This document shows, in pieces, positions 54,357 through 63,800 of a stretch of 64,000 nucleotides of DNA; positions within the stretch are counted from its first letter, which is position 1, and each line of letters opens with the position of its first letter. Both the position numbers and the translations under genes were made by a program. Source of the DNA: Cycloclasticus sp. symbiont of Bathymodiolus heckerae. Its GTDB lineage: Bacteria; Pseudomonadota; Gammaproteobacteria; Methylococcales; Cycloclasticaceae. The notes below the pieces were generated by a model, which was not told the DNA's origin, made no database searches, and saw only the letters and a list, made by a program, of their open reading frames with translations. The DNA lies in contig LWTL01000120.1 in NCBI GenBank assembly GCA_002101235.1, forward strand, positions 1 through 64,000. The letters are read 5' to 3'.

Positions 54357-55511
54357 ATGAAGTCATTTAATCGTATCTTTTTTGCGCTGTCAGCGTCGCT
54401 CTTATCTTTTTGCGCCTTTGCGCAACAGTACCAAGCATCATTTACAGATTCGCAGTGGGAATTTACTGGGAATCGAGTTGCCTGCGCAATTAAACACACT
54501 ATCCCTCAGTATGGCTCCGGTATTTTTGAGCAAAAAGCGGGTGAGAGAGTGAGTTTTGTATTAACCGCTAAATCGTATGTGCCGCCAATACAAACGGCGA
54601 TGTTAAGCTCGGTCGCGCCAGCATGGATGCATAATGAATCGTCATTAAAGCTTGCAACAATTAAAACGAAAAGCCAACAGGTTGTTGTCAGTAGTGATGT
54701 GGCAGAACGCATGCTGCAGGAGCTATCAAGCGGGCGTTTCTCACAATTCAGCTATCAGCCTAAGTTAGTTAAAGGGAAAGTAAACGTTGTTGTGTCGTCC
54801 GTTAATTTTCTAGATGCGATGATTCAATTTGAATCATGTCGTCAAGGCCTATTACCGTTTAGCCGACAAGATGTGCACCACCAATTGTCGCTGTTCAATA
54901 ATTTGGGCACGGAAATAACGCATAGAAATAGAAAGCTTTTGAGCAAAGCAGTAACGTATGTAAAAGAAGCTGGCGATGAAGAACGTATTGACTTAGTTCG
55001 GGGCACGGATGGTTTCTCGGTTAAAGATGGCCGTCGATTTTATGATAAGCGCGTCAAAAAAATTCGTGAGTTTTTGATAGGAGAGGGCATGCCAGAAGAG
55101 CAAGTGATCGCGTTGGATGATCCAGAAGCCTTAGATACTCCGAAAGGCAGTGTGCGTATAAAAATTGCAGGCCCAGAACCTTTTAAGCATATTTACTTTA
55201 GGTCGGGCTCAGTCAGTTTAAATAAGCGAGATAATATTAAGCTAGATTATTTATTAGAGTATATGCGGTTACAAAAACCAGAAGGCACATTGGTGTTGAA
55301 GGGTTATAGTGATAGCGAGGGCCCTCGTCATGTGAATATGCTGATGTCCAAAAAACGTATAAAAATTATTAAACAATACCTTTTATCTAAAGGGATTGAA
55401 GAAAGTCGAATTACCACGAAAGCGTATGGTGAAAGTAAGCCTACGGCAACCAATCGCTACCCAACAGGGCGGCAGCTCAATAGGCGTGTTGATATTTCAA
55501 TTTCAGGGTAA
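54357..55511 (+). CDS. motY: MotY-like OmpA-family protein with an extra middle domain
   Basis: 384 residues; signal peptide about 1-22 (cleaved after FAQ-like AFA). The N-terminal domain (about 23-160) is MotY_N: YQASFTDSQWEFTGNRVAC, a typical start of the T-ring protein of sodium-driven flagella. The C-terminal OmpA domain (about 270-384) binds peptidoglycan: GYSDSEGP and GESKPTATN. In between (about 165-270) is about 100 residues, resembling the second half of an OmpA domain (RRFYDKRVKKIREFLIGEG). Vibrio MotY is about 290 residues, so this form is longer. The gene stands alone between an esterase and argG. Confidence 0.8.
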   Translation: MKSFNRIFFALSASLLSFCAFAQQYQASFTDSQWEFTGNRVACAIKHTIPQYGSGIFEQKAGERVSFVLTAKSYVPPIQTAMLSSVAPAWMHNESSLKLATIKTKSQQVVVSSDVAERMLQELSSGRFSQFSYQPKLVKGKVNVVVSSVNFLDAMIQFESCRQGLLPFSRQDVHHQLSLFNNLGTEITHRNRKLLSKAVTYVKEAGDEERIDLVRGTDGFSVKDGRRFYDKRVKKIREFLIGEGMPEEQVIALDDPEALDTPKGSVRIKIAGPEPFKHIYFRSGSVSLNKRDNIKLDYLLEYMRLQKPEGTLVLKGYSDSEGPRHVNMLMSKKRIKIIKQYLLSKGIEESRITTKAYGESKPTATNRYPTGRQLNRRVDISISG

Positions 55512-55534
55512 AGCCTAAGTGACTCTCAATCGGG

Positions 55535-55540
55535 TATAAT
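55535..55540 (+). promoter_or_regulatory. argG: Likely -10 element of argG promoter
   Basis: TATAAT, an exact consensus hexamer in the context CGGGTATAATTCG, lies about 33 bases before the argG start codon. The -35 region is weak (nothing better than AAGCCT at about 17 bases). An ARG-box operator was not evident. Confidence 0.5.
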
Positions 55541-55572
55541 TCGCGCATTATTTTTAAGTCGCGAGTTATGCA

Positions 55573-56790
55573 ATGTCAAAGCAAGAAGTCAATAAAGTTG
55601 TTTTAGCCTATTCAGGCGGACTAGATACATCCGTTATTCTTAAGTGGTTGGAAGATGTTTATGACTGTGAAGTCGTTACCTTTACGGCTGATTTAGGGCA
55701 AGGCGAGGAAGTAGAGCCGGCGCGCGCTAAAGCAGAAGCTTACGGCATTAAAGAAATTTATATTGATGACCTTAAAGAAGAGTTTGTACGTGACTTCGTA
55801 TTCCCTATGTTCCGTGCTAATACCATTTATGAAGGCGAGTATTTATTAGGTACGTCTATCGCGCGGCCACTAATTTCAAAGCGTTTAATTGAAATTGTGA
55901 ATGAAACAGGCGCTGATGCTATCTCACATGGAGCAACCGGCAAAGGTAATGACCAAGTGCGTTTTGAATTGGGCGCTTATGCGTTGAAACCAGACGTAAA
56001 AATTATCGCGCCGTGGCGTGAGTGGGATTTAACCTCGCGAGACTCCTTAATGGCATATGCTGAAAAAGCAGGTATTGCCGTTGAAATGAAGCGTGGTAAA
56101 AAATCACCGTATTCAATGGATGCAAACTTACTGCATATTTCATACGAAGGCGATATTTTAGAAGATCCGTGGACAGAGCCAGAAGAAGATATGTGGCGCT
56201 GGTCAGTGTCTCCAGAAAAAGCACCTGAAACTGCAACGTACATAGAGCTTGAATACAAGTGTGGCGATATTGTAGCAATTGACGGCCAAGCCATGTCACC
56301 AGCGACAATATTAGCCGAGTTGAATAAAGTAGGTGGCGCCAACGGTATTGGCCGTGCTGATATTGTGGAGAATCGTTATGTTGGTATGAAAGCGCGAGGC
56401 TGTTACGAAACGCCTGGCGGCACTATCATGCTAAAAGCGCATAGAGCGATAGAATCAATAACGTTAGACCGTGAAGTCACTCACCTAAAAGACGAATTGA
56501 TGCCTCGCTATGCGAGCTTAATTTATAACGGTTACTGGTGGAGTCCTGAACGTGAAATGTTACAAACGATGATTAATGCATCGCAAGTGACTGTGAATGG
56601 TCGTATCCGCCTGAAGCTTTATAAAGGCAATGTTATTGTTGTTGGGCGAGAGTCTTTAAGTGACAGCTTGTTTGATGAGAACATAGCCACCTTTGAAGAC
56701 GATGGCGGTGCTTACAACCAAAAAGATGCAGAAGGCTTTATTAAGTTAAATGCTCTGCGCATGCGAATTGCAGCAAGAAAGAAAAAGTAG
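55573..56790 (+). CDS. argG: Argininosuccinate synthase
   Basis: 405 residues, the short form. It joins citrulline and aspartate with ATP. The PP-loop for ATP is [10 protein letters not shown] near residues 11-20; other markers are [13 protein letters not shown] near 117 and [14 protein letters not shown] near 179. It is the only enzyme here between argB and arginine, but argB (45405) is not in the same operon. It starts at ATG 55573 after a promoter at 55535. Confidence 0.98.
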   Translation: MSKQEVNKVVLAYSGGLDTSVILKWLEDVYDCEVVTFTADLGQGEEVEPARAKAEAYGIKEIYIDDLKEEFVRDFVFPMFRANTIYEGEYLLGTSIARPLISKRLIEIVNETGADAISHGATGKGNDQVRFELGAYALKPDVKIIAPWREWDLTSRDSLMAYAEKAGIAVEMKRGKKSPYSMDANLLHISYEGDILEDPWTEPEEDMWRWSVSPEKAPETATYIELEYKCGDIVAIDGQAMSPATILAELNKVGGANGIGRADIVENRYVGMKARGCYETPGGTIMLKAHRAIESITLDREVTHLKDELMPRYASLIYNGYWWSPEREMLQTMINASQVTVNGRIRLKLYKGNVIVVGRESLSDSLFDENIATFEDDGGAYNQKDAEGFIKLNALRMRIAARKKK

Positions 56791-56803
56791 CACGCAAAAA
56801 AAA

Positions 56804-56826
56804 CGCCCTCCAAACTGCAGAGGGCG
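56804..56826. terminator. Hairpin after argG with a T-run on the minus strand
   Basis: CGCCCTC (56804-56810) pairs with GAGGGCG (56820-56826) around a nine-base loop. Eight A's precede it on the plus strand, so the transcript that gets the U-run is the minus-strand one. On the plus strand no U run follows. It may be a bidirectional or antisense terminator; argG lacks another visible stop signal. Confidence 0.45.
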
Positions 56827-56942
56827 CAAAAGGACTCTTGGGTCGATTGAGGTCGAGAGGGCAGTTGATCGTTAGGAAAGAGAGAAACCTACGCTGCAAT
56901 TAAGAGTTGTAAATAGCATACCGATATTTCTGGAATTGAAAA

Positions 56943-56959
56943 TGTGGCAAATTGTCGCA
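56943..56959. promoter_or_regulatory. Imperfect copy of the copper receptor operator
   Basis: TGTGGCAA and TTGTCGCA, one A between them, match the perfect site at 57113-57129 in the right arm exactly and in six of eight positions in the left arm, with the same spacing. Confidence 0.5.
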
Positions 56960-57111
56960 GGCACCGAGATGGCTTGGTTGTTATTTATATGAGTTAGCCA
57001 GGCGTTTATTTTTTCTTTGTGTGGCTATAAGACAAGCCCTGGGAATGCGCCGCCACCTGAGGCACCCTTTTTCCCTCGGGTGTTGGCTCCTCTTTGTTGA
57101 CAATGCGCAGG

Positions 57112-57130
57112 GTGCGACAATTTGTCGCAC
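57112..57130. promoter_or_regulatory. Perfect 19-bp operator-like palindrome before the copper receptor gene
   Basis: GTGCGACAATTTGTCGCAC has exactly complementary nine-base arms around a central T. It lies 62 bases before the start codon, just downstream of TTGACA (57097-57102), where a bound repressor would overlap the promoter. A second weaker copy is at 56943. The regulator is unknown. Confidence 0.65.
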
Positions 57131-57192
57131 GCCCTTTAAAAACATACCTGTTAAGATTCTTTTGTTGTAAAAAAACAAAACAAAAGGATGTT

Positions 57193-59277
57193 ATGAAACA
57201 GTTCAAATTAAGCTTACTGTCTGCTGCAATCGTTGCGATGTCTGCAAATGCGGCTGATTACAGTAACCAAACAATTATTGTCGAGGGTAGTAGCATGCGC
57301 CCAGGCGCATTTGGAGTTGCTCCAGAATCTTTAGCACTAAAAGATACCGCGGCGTTATTAAAGCGGATTCCAGGTGCAAACGTTAACCGTAATGGCCCAT
57401 TAACCGGTATTGCATCATATCGTGGTCAATTTGGTTCGCGTATTAATGCGGTGGTTGATGGTATGTCATGGAAAGAAGTGGGGCCAAACAGTATGGATCC
57501 CCCGTTAAGTCACATTCCCGCAGCATTAACAGATACTTTAACGGTTTACCGTGGCATTGCACCAGTTAGTAGTGGCATTGAAACAATCGGTGGCTCAATG
57601 AGTGCTGAGTCTCGTAAAAGTAAATTTACGAGCGGTAAAGACTTTGAATTTCATGGCTTAGCATCACTTGGATATAGTGAAGCAGATAACGGTTTGACAA
57701 GTGCAGTGCTCGGTACATATGCAAATGATAGTCACCGTTTTCATGCGAGTGTTAGCCAAGAAAAAGGTAATGATTACGAGTTTGATGGCAGTAAGTCAGT
57801 AGATCCTAGTCAGTATGATAGAGATGCTTATACAGTGGGTTACGGCACGAAATTCGGTGCGCATGAATTAGGCTTTAATTACAGTAATAATGATACGGGC
57901 CATACAGGATCAGCTTCATTACCAATGGATATTATTTGGGTAAGGGGCGGTATTTTCTCAGCTGATTACAGTGTTCAGTTGGGTGATGATAGATCGTTTG
58001 AAGCATCTTACTATTATCAAGATATGCGTCACTTGATGAATAACTTCACCTTGCGCTCTAACGGAGTAGGAGGCAATAAGGAACGCCAGAATGTAACATT
58101 GGTGGATGGCGGTGGTTTATCGTTGGTTTATAACATGCCTTTGGCTGGTGGACGTTTAAGTCTAGGCCTTGAAGGTGATAAGTCTAAGCATGATGGTTTT
58201 ATTACTTCTCCAACGGTTGCTGCTTTTGGGGTTGATAACTTTAATGGTGCTGAAAAAAATCGCTACAGTACATTTGCTGAATGGAAAGGTGATGTTGCTG
58301 AAGGTTTAGAGCTTGAAACCGGTGTTCGTTATACGCAAGTGGATATGGATTCTGATAGTGTGAATCATCATATGGCGACGGCTGGTGCGAATCCGTTCCG
58401 CGTATTACGTGATGCATTCAATAATAGTGATTTATCGCAAACGGATCATAACTGGGACTTCGATGTTATTTTAAGGCAGACGATATCAAATGAATTAACA
58501 GCGGAAGTTGGTTTTGCTCGTAAAACACGCTCAGCAAGTTATCAAGAACGTTACTTATGGACACCGTTAGAAGCGACAGGTGGTTTAGCCGATAACAGAG
58601 TTTATATTGGTGATGTTAACTTGGATTCAGAAACAGCTTATCAGTTTGAGCTTGGACTTGAGTATGCAGCTGGAGGTTTATATGTGGCTCCACGTGCGTT
58701 CTACCACCGTGTGAATGATTACATTCAAGGTGAGGAAATTACTGGAACAGTTGCTAATACAGTTAGAGGCATGGCAACAGGCGGAGCAAGTACAACCGTT
58801 TTACAGTTTACCAATGTAGATGCAGAGCTTTACGGTATGGATGTTGAATGGGGTTATGACCTTGTTGGTGATTTTCGCTTAGATGGAACAGTAAGTTATG
58901 TTCGAGGCCGTCGTATTGATGGAGGTGGAGATAATCTTTATCGTATTGCACCGCTTAATACTCGTGCACAGTTAACTTATGAGCAGAACACTTGGTCTGT
59001 TGCTACAGAGGTAGAGGCTTATTCTGCTCAAAATGATGTTGCGTCATATAACTCTGAGCTAAAAACAGGTGGTTATGCCTTGTTACATATTCGTGGCGAT
59101 ATGCAACCTGTTGCAGGTGTGAATATTGGAGTTGGTGTGGAAAACATACTGGACAAAAATTATGCAGATCATACGTCAGCAATTAATAGAGCCGCAGGTA
59201 ATAGTGATGTTGCGGTTGGGGACAGAATTCCCGGGCAAGGCCGTAATGTTTATATTACAGCGAGCTATGAGTGGTAA
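57193..59277 (+). CDS. TonB-dependent copper receptor (OprC/NosA type)
   Basis: 694 residues from ATG 57193 (AAGGA upstream). Signal peptide about 1-21. The plug domain holds the copper receptor family pattern: LLKRIPGANVNRNGPLTG, then GPNSMDPPLSHIP and YRGIAPVSSGIETIGGS. The rest is a 22-strand beta barrel ending in an aromatic residue (YEW). OprC-type receptors bring copper into the periplasm, and NosA serves N2O reductase; no nos genes are near. Copper-binding Met residues seem present (SMRP, GMSW, SMDPP) but were not assigned. It is preceded by two operator-like repeats and closed by the terminator at 59301. Confidence 0.88.
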   Translation: MKQFKLSLLSAAIVAMSANAADYSNQTIIVEGSSMRPGAFGVAPESLALKDTAALLKRIPGANVNRNGPLTGIASYRGQFGSRINAVVDGMSWKEVGPNSMDPPLSHIPAALTDTLTVYRGIAPVSSGIETIGGSMSAESRKSKFTSGKDFEFHGLASLGYSEADNGLTSAVLGTYANDSHRFHASVSQEKGNDYEFDGSKSVDPSQYDRDAYTVGYGTKFGAHELGFNYSNNDTGHTGSASLPMDIIWVRGGIFSADYSVQLGDDRSFEASYYYQDMRHLMNNFTLRSNGVGGNKERQNVTLVDGGGLSLVYNMPLAGGRLSLGLEGDKSKHDGFITSPTVAAFGVDNFNGAEKNRYSTFAEWKGDVAEGLELETGVRYTQVDMDSDSVNHHMATAGANPFRVLRDAFNNSDLSQTDHNWDFDVILRQTISNELTAEVGFARKTRSASYQERYLWTPLEATGGLADNRVYIGDVNLDSETAYQFELGLEYAAGGLYVAPRAFYHRVNDYIQGEEITGTVANTVRGMATGGASTTVLQFTNVDAELYGMDVEWGYDLVGDFRLDGTVSYVRGRRIDGGGDNLYRIAPLNTRAQLTYEQNTWSVATEVEAYSAQNDVASYNSELKTGGYALLHIRGDMQPVAGVNIGVGVENILDKNYADHTSAINRAAGNSDVAVGDRIPGQGRNVYITASYEW

Positions 59278-59300
59278 ACGTTAGAAAGTAAGAAAAGAGA

Positions 59301-59326
59301 AACGGGGCGCATTGCCCCGTTTTTTT
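59301..59326 (+). terminator. Rho-independent terminator of the copper receptor gene
   Basis: AACGGGGC (59301-59308) and GCCCCGTT (59314-59321) form an eight-pair stem with loop GCATT, followed by seven T's. It lies 24 bases after the receptor stop and also separates it from the convergent thiE. Confidence 0.92.
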
Positions 59327-59347
59327 ATACCTAAAGTATAGGGCCGG

Positions 59348-59971
59348 CTAAAATAATTTAGCGAACTGCTGGCAGGTTTTAGCAATACCTGACGATGAGA
59401 AAGCAGCGTCAACTACGGCAGTATAGTTAGCGCCTGCTTTAATGATGGGCTCGGCATTTTTTAAGGTTAAACCGCCGATAGCAACAATAGGTATGGAGAG
59501 TTGTTTCGCTGCCTTTTTTAGTAGATCGGTCGTTGCTAATGGTTCGCCAGGTTTTGTTGACGAATGAAAGAAACGACCGAAAGCAACGTAGTTAGCCCCC
59601 TGTTTTTGAGCGGCTATTGCAAGTGAAATGTCATGGTGACAGGTCATGCCTATAATTGCTTTTTCGCCCAATAATGTGCGTGCAACTTTAATTGAGCCAT
59701 CACTTTGCCCAAGATGGACGCCTTCAGCATGGCATGCCAATGCAAGTTGAGGGTCATCATTAATAATTAAAGGCGTTTTGTATTTCAAACAAAGCGTGTG
59801 GAGGGCGCGGGCCATTAATAGTCTTTGTTCGGGGTTGCTGGTTTTGTCACGATATTGCAAGAGTGCGACACGGCCTTTTAATACTTGCTCCACCTTGTGC
59901 AGTAATAAAGTGCTATCAGCCATATCCGGCGTGATCACATATAGGCCGCTGTTGGGTCGAGTTACGCCCAT
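59348..59971 (-). CDS. thiE: Thiamine-phosphate synthase
   Basis: 207 residues, TIM-barrel enzyme that couples HMP-diphosphate with HET-phosphate to thiamine phosphate. Features: GLYVITPD at the start, LQYRDKTSNPEQRL near 38, LIINDDPQLAL near 70 and VAFGRFFHSSTKPG near 130, with the AIGGLTLKNA phosphate site near 168. The reduced FHSSTKPG loop is somewhat longer-lived than the standard T-x-T-K loop but fits. It overlaps thiD by one base (TAATG). Confidence 0.95.
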   Translation of the reverse strand: MGVTRPNSGLYVITPDMADSTLLLHKVEQVLKGRVALLQYRDKTSNPEQRLLMARALHTLCLKYKTPLIINDDPQLALACHAEGVHLGQSDGSIKVARTLLGEKAIIGMTCHHDISLAIAAQKQGANYVAFGRFFHSSTKPGEPLATTDLLKKAAKQLSIPIVAIGGLTLKNAEPIIKAGANYTAVVDAAFSSSGIAKTCQQFAKLF

Positions 59972-60759
59972 TATTTAATACGGCATGGGAAACGTTGCCC
60001 GCGGCCAAGTTGTTCGGCGTGTTGAATACAATGATTGGTATATTCTTGCGCTTGCGTTACAGCACTGAGGATATCGGTGTTTTTCGCGATTAAAGCGGTA
60101 ATTGCGGACGCTAACGTGCAACCTGTTCCGTGAAACTCACCTGGTCTGCGAGGCCATTGATGAGAGGCGATAAGTTTATTCTTATGGAATAAACGATTGT
60201 TTATATGCTCGCCAGCAATATGACCGCCGGTGATTAAAGCGTAACTCGGACCTAATTCAAGTAAAGAAAAACCTAATGACTCAATGCTTGAGGTGATAGG
60301 CAAACCGGTTAGTTTGTAAGCCTCTAGAGTATTCGGGGTAATAACAGTGGTTAATGGAATTAACTTATTTTTAATAGCAGAAATAAGTTGATCATCAGCA
60401 AGGGCTGTTCCATTGCCCGATGCTAGAACCGGGTCAAATATAACGGGGATATTGGGGTGTTGCAGTAAAACTGTTTCAATAGCTTCAACGCAGTCGATAG
60501 AGCCAGTTAAACCGATTTTAATGGCGGCAATAGGCATATCAGCAAACAAAACATTGGCTTGCTCAATGATGTTATCTGCATTGAGTGAAATAAGTCTGTG
60601 TACGGTTCTGGAGTCTTGTACTGTTAAACAAGTAAGTATTGAACAAGGGTGGCAGTGGTAATGATTAAAGACCTCGGTGTCTGCTTGAATTCCTGCGCCA
60701 CCTGTTGGGTCGTGCCCCGATATGCTTAGTACGATAGGTTTTTTGGAGTGGTTGTTCAA
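59971..60759 (-). CDS. thiD: Hydroxymethylpyrimidine (phosphate) kinase
   Basis: 262 residues, ribokinase-fold kinase making HMP diphosphate. The N-terminal SISGHDPTGGAGIQADTEVF motif, the FDPVLASGNG motif near 110 and the catalytic GTGCTLASA near 212 are clear. Together with thiE it forms a two-gene operon; no TPP riboswitch was found in the 129 bases upstream. It is divergent from metH. Confidence 0.95.
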   Translation of the reverse strand: MNNHSKKPIVLSISGHDPTGGAGIQADTEVFNHYHCHPCSILTCLTVQDSRTVHRLISLNADNIIEQANVLFADMPIAAIKIGLTGSIDCVEAIETVLLQHPNIPVIFDPVLASGNGTALADDQLISAIKNKLIPLTTVITPNTLEAYKLTGLPITSSIESLGFSLLELGPSYALITGGHIAGEHINNRLFHKNKLIASHQWPRRPGEFHGTGCTLASAITALIAKNTDILSAVTQAQEYTNHCIQHAEQLGRGQRFPCRIK

Positions 60760-60888
60760 TGAGTCAAAAAAATCTTAAGTGTTTGTTGATAAAGGGATGT
60801 TAGAGGAATAAATAACGAACAACAAGTGCCTGTTAGGGTGCGAAAAGCGTAAAATGCGCGCTTATTCCTTATAAACACGTACAGTTCG

Positions 60889-63800
60889 ATGAATCAGACA
60901 GAAAAACATACTCAGCTTTTAGACCTGTTAAAGCAACGCATTTTAATGCTTGACGGTGCCATGGGCACGATGATTCAGTCGTACAACTTTACCGAAGAAG
61001 ACTATCGCGGTGAGCGTTTTGCCGATTGGCCAAGTGATGTAAAAGGCAATAACGATTTATTATCGCTAACGCAAGGGGTTACTATTCGTGCCATTCACCT
61101 AGCGTACCTTGAAGCGGGTGCAGACATTGTTGAAACCAATACGTTTAACTCAACAACTGTGGCGATGGCGGACTATGACATGCAAGCGTTATCGTATGAA
61201 ATTAATGAGCAATCTGCTCGAATTGCGCGGCAAGCAGCGGATGATATAGAAGCAAAATATCCAGAGCGCTCATGCTTTGTTGCCGGCGTGCTAGGCCCCA
61301 CTAATCGTACAGCCAGTATATCGCCGGATGTGAACGACCCTGCTTTTAGAAATGTAAGTTTTGATGAATTGGCAAAAGCATATACCGAATCTATTGATGC
61401 CTTGCTTAAAGGCGGTGCCGATATTTTATTGGTAGAAACTATTTTCGATACGCTTAATGCGAAGGCCGCATTATTTGCTATTGAGCAGTATTTTGAAGAC
61501 CACCAAGTGCGTTATCCGGTGATGATTTCTGGCACGATCACCGATGCGTCAGGTCGTACCTTATCCGGTCAAGTAACCGAAGCGTTTTGGAATTCGGTGC
61601 GTCACGTAAAGCCGATTAGTATTGGTTTTAACTGCGCGTTGGGTGCTGAAGAGTTGCGTCAATATATTGAAGAGCTTTCACGCGTTGCGGATACTTATAT
61701 TTCTGCGCACCCTAATGCAGGCTTGCCCAATGAATTTGGGGGTTACGATGAGTCGCCAGAAGACATGGCTGTACACATTAACGAATGGGCAAAGAGTGGC
61801 TTTTTAAATATTATTGGCGGCTGCTGTGGTACATCGCCAGAATTCATTACAGCAATGAAAGAAGCCGTTGCAGATTGCGAACCCAGACAAATTCCAGAGT
61901 TAGATGTGTCATGTCGTTTGTCGGGTTTAGAACCGATGAATATCACGTCAGATTCGCTATTTATTAATGTCGGTGAGCGAACAAATGTGACCGGTTCAGC
62001 TCGTTTTAAACGGCTGATTAAGGAGCAAGATTACGAAACAGCCCTAGATGTTGCGCGTCAACAAGTCGAAAGCGGTGCGCAAATTATTGACATCAATATG
62101 GATGAAGGCATGTTGGAATCAAAAGCAGCGATGATGCGCTTCTTGAATTTAATTGCAGCAGAGCCAGATATTTCAGTCGTGCCGGTGATGATCGATTCAT
62201 CCAAGTGGGATATTTTAGAAGCTGGGCTAAAGTGCGTCCAAGGTAAAGCGGTGGTTAACTCCATCAGTTTGAAAGAGGGCGAAGAGAACTTTATCAATCA
62301 AGCAAAAACCATTATGCGATATGGCGCAGCTGTTATCGTTATGGCGTTTGATGAAACAGGACAGGCGGATACGTTTGAACGTAAGGTGGAAATTTGTACT
62401 CGTGCTTATAACGTACTGACTAAAAAAGCAGGCTTCCCGCCAGAAGATATTATTTTTGACCCGAATATTTTTGCAGTCGCTACGGGTATTGATGAGCACA
62501 ATAATTACGCAGTAGATTTTATTGAAGCGACCCGCGTTATTAAGCAAACCTTGCCACATGCCATGGTGTCTGGCGGTGTGTCGAATGTGTCATTCTCCTT
62601 TCGCGGTAATAACGCAGTAAGAGAAGCGATTCATGCGGTATTTTTATACCACGCTATTAAAGCGGGCATGGATATGGGTATTGTGAATGCAGGGCAGTTA
62701 GCTGTGTATGACGATATTCCAGCAGAGCTACGTGAAGCAGTTGAAGACGTTATTTTAAACCGTACGCCGAGTACGGGTGAAAGCGCGACTGAGAATTTAT
62801 TAGACATCGCGGCAAAGTACTTAGATGTTGATTCTGAAGAAGCTGTTAAAGAAGCAGCGCAATGGCGCTCATGGCCGGTTAAAAAGCGTTTAGAGCACGC
62901 TCTAGTTAAAGGCATAACTGAGTTCATTGAAGAAGATACTGAACTGGTTCGCCAAGAAGTAGACCGCCCCTTGCATGTGATTGAAGGGCCGTTAATGGAT
63001 GGCATGAATGTCGTGGGTGACTTGTTTGGTGAAGGCAAAATGTTTTTGCCGCAAGTGGTTAAATCGGCACGGGTAATGAAAAAAGCCGTGGCGTATTTAA
63101 TGCCGTATATGGAAGAGGAAAAAGGCGATGTGATTGCCAGTAATGGCAAAATACTCATGGCGACGGTTAAAGGCGATGTGCATGATATCGGGAAAAATAT
63201 TGTGGGGGTTGTTTTACAGTGTAATGGCTTTGAAGTGATTGATTTGGGCGTCATGGTGCCGGCGGATACCATTCTTAAAAAAGCACGTGAGCATAATGTG
63301 GACGTGATTGGTTTAAGTGGGCTGATTACACCATCGCTCGATGAAATGGTACACATGGCGAAAGAGATGGAGCGCCAAGGATTTAAAGTGCCCTTAATGA
63401 TTGGTGGCGCAACAACATCACGCGCACACACGGCGGTAAAAATTGAGCCAAATTATCGTGGCGCGAGTGTTTATGTCACCGATGCATCACGGTCGGTTGG
63501 TGTGCTAACAAACTTAATGGATTCAGAGCGCTCAGAGCCTTATAAGCAAAAAGTTCGTGAAGAATATACGGAAGTGCGTGAGCGCCATAAGGGGCGTCAA
63601 TCCACTAAACGGCAACTTAATATTGGTGATGCGCGAAATAATGCAACACAGGTAGACTGGGAAAGCTTTACGCCGGTTAAGCCGAGCTTTTTAGGAACAA
63701 AGACACTGAATGATTATCCTTTGGATGAAATCGCCGAATTTATTGATTGGTCCCCCTTCTTCCATACATGGGAACTGATTGGTAGTTACCCGAAAATTCT

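Larger units (their letters stand above)
56827..57192. other. Upstream region of the copper receptor gene
   Basis: About 366 bases with no gene. It contains two related operator-like inverted repeats (56943-56959 and 57112-57130), short direct repeats GGTCGA at 56841 and 56851, a TTGACA at 57097-57102 that could be a -35 box, and a GC-rich patch near 57040-57090 that may fold. A purine-rich AAGGA (57184-57188) is the ribosome-binding site. No riboswitch could be identified. Confidence 0.6.

Noticed and set aside
56841-56856. Direct repeats GGTCGA before the copper receptor gene
   Set aside because: Two six-base copies ten bases apart are too short to call a site without further copies.
57040-57090. 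GC-rich foldable region as a riboswitch of the copper receptor
   Set aside because: It forms only a short imperfect stem and lacks a known consensus. The T-run lies within the loop, so it is not a terminator either.
56952-57170. Small plus-strand reading frame before the copper receptor gene
   Set aside because: It spans the operator-like palindrome, has no start site with a ribosome-binding sequence, and no recognisable product.
60760-60888. TPP, SAM or cobalamin riboswitch between thiD and metH
   Set aside because: None of the conserved boxes (THI box, B12 box, SAM core) could be found on either strand, and the gap is only 129 bases.
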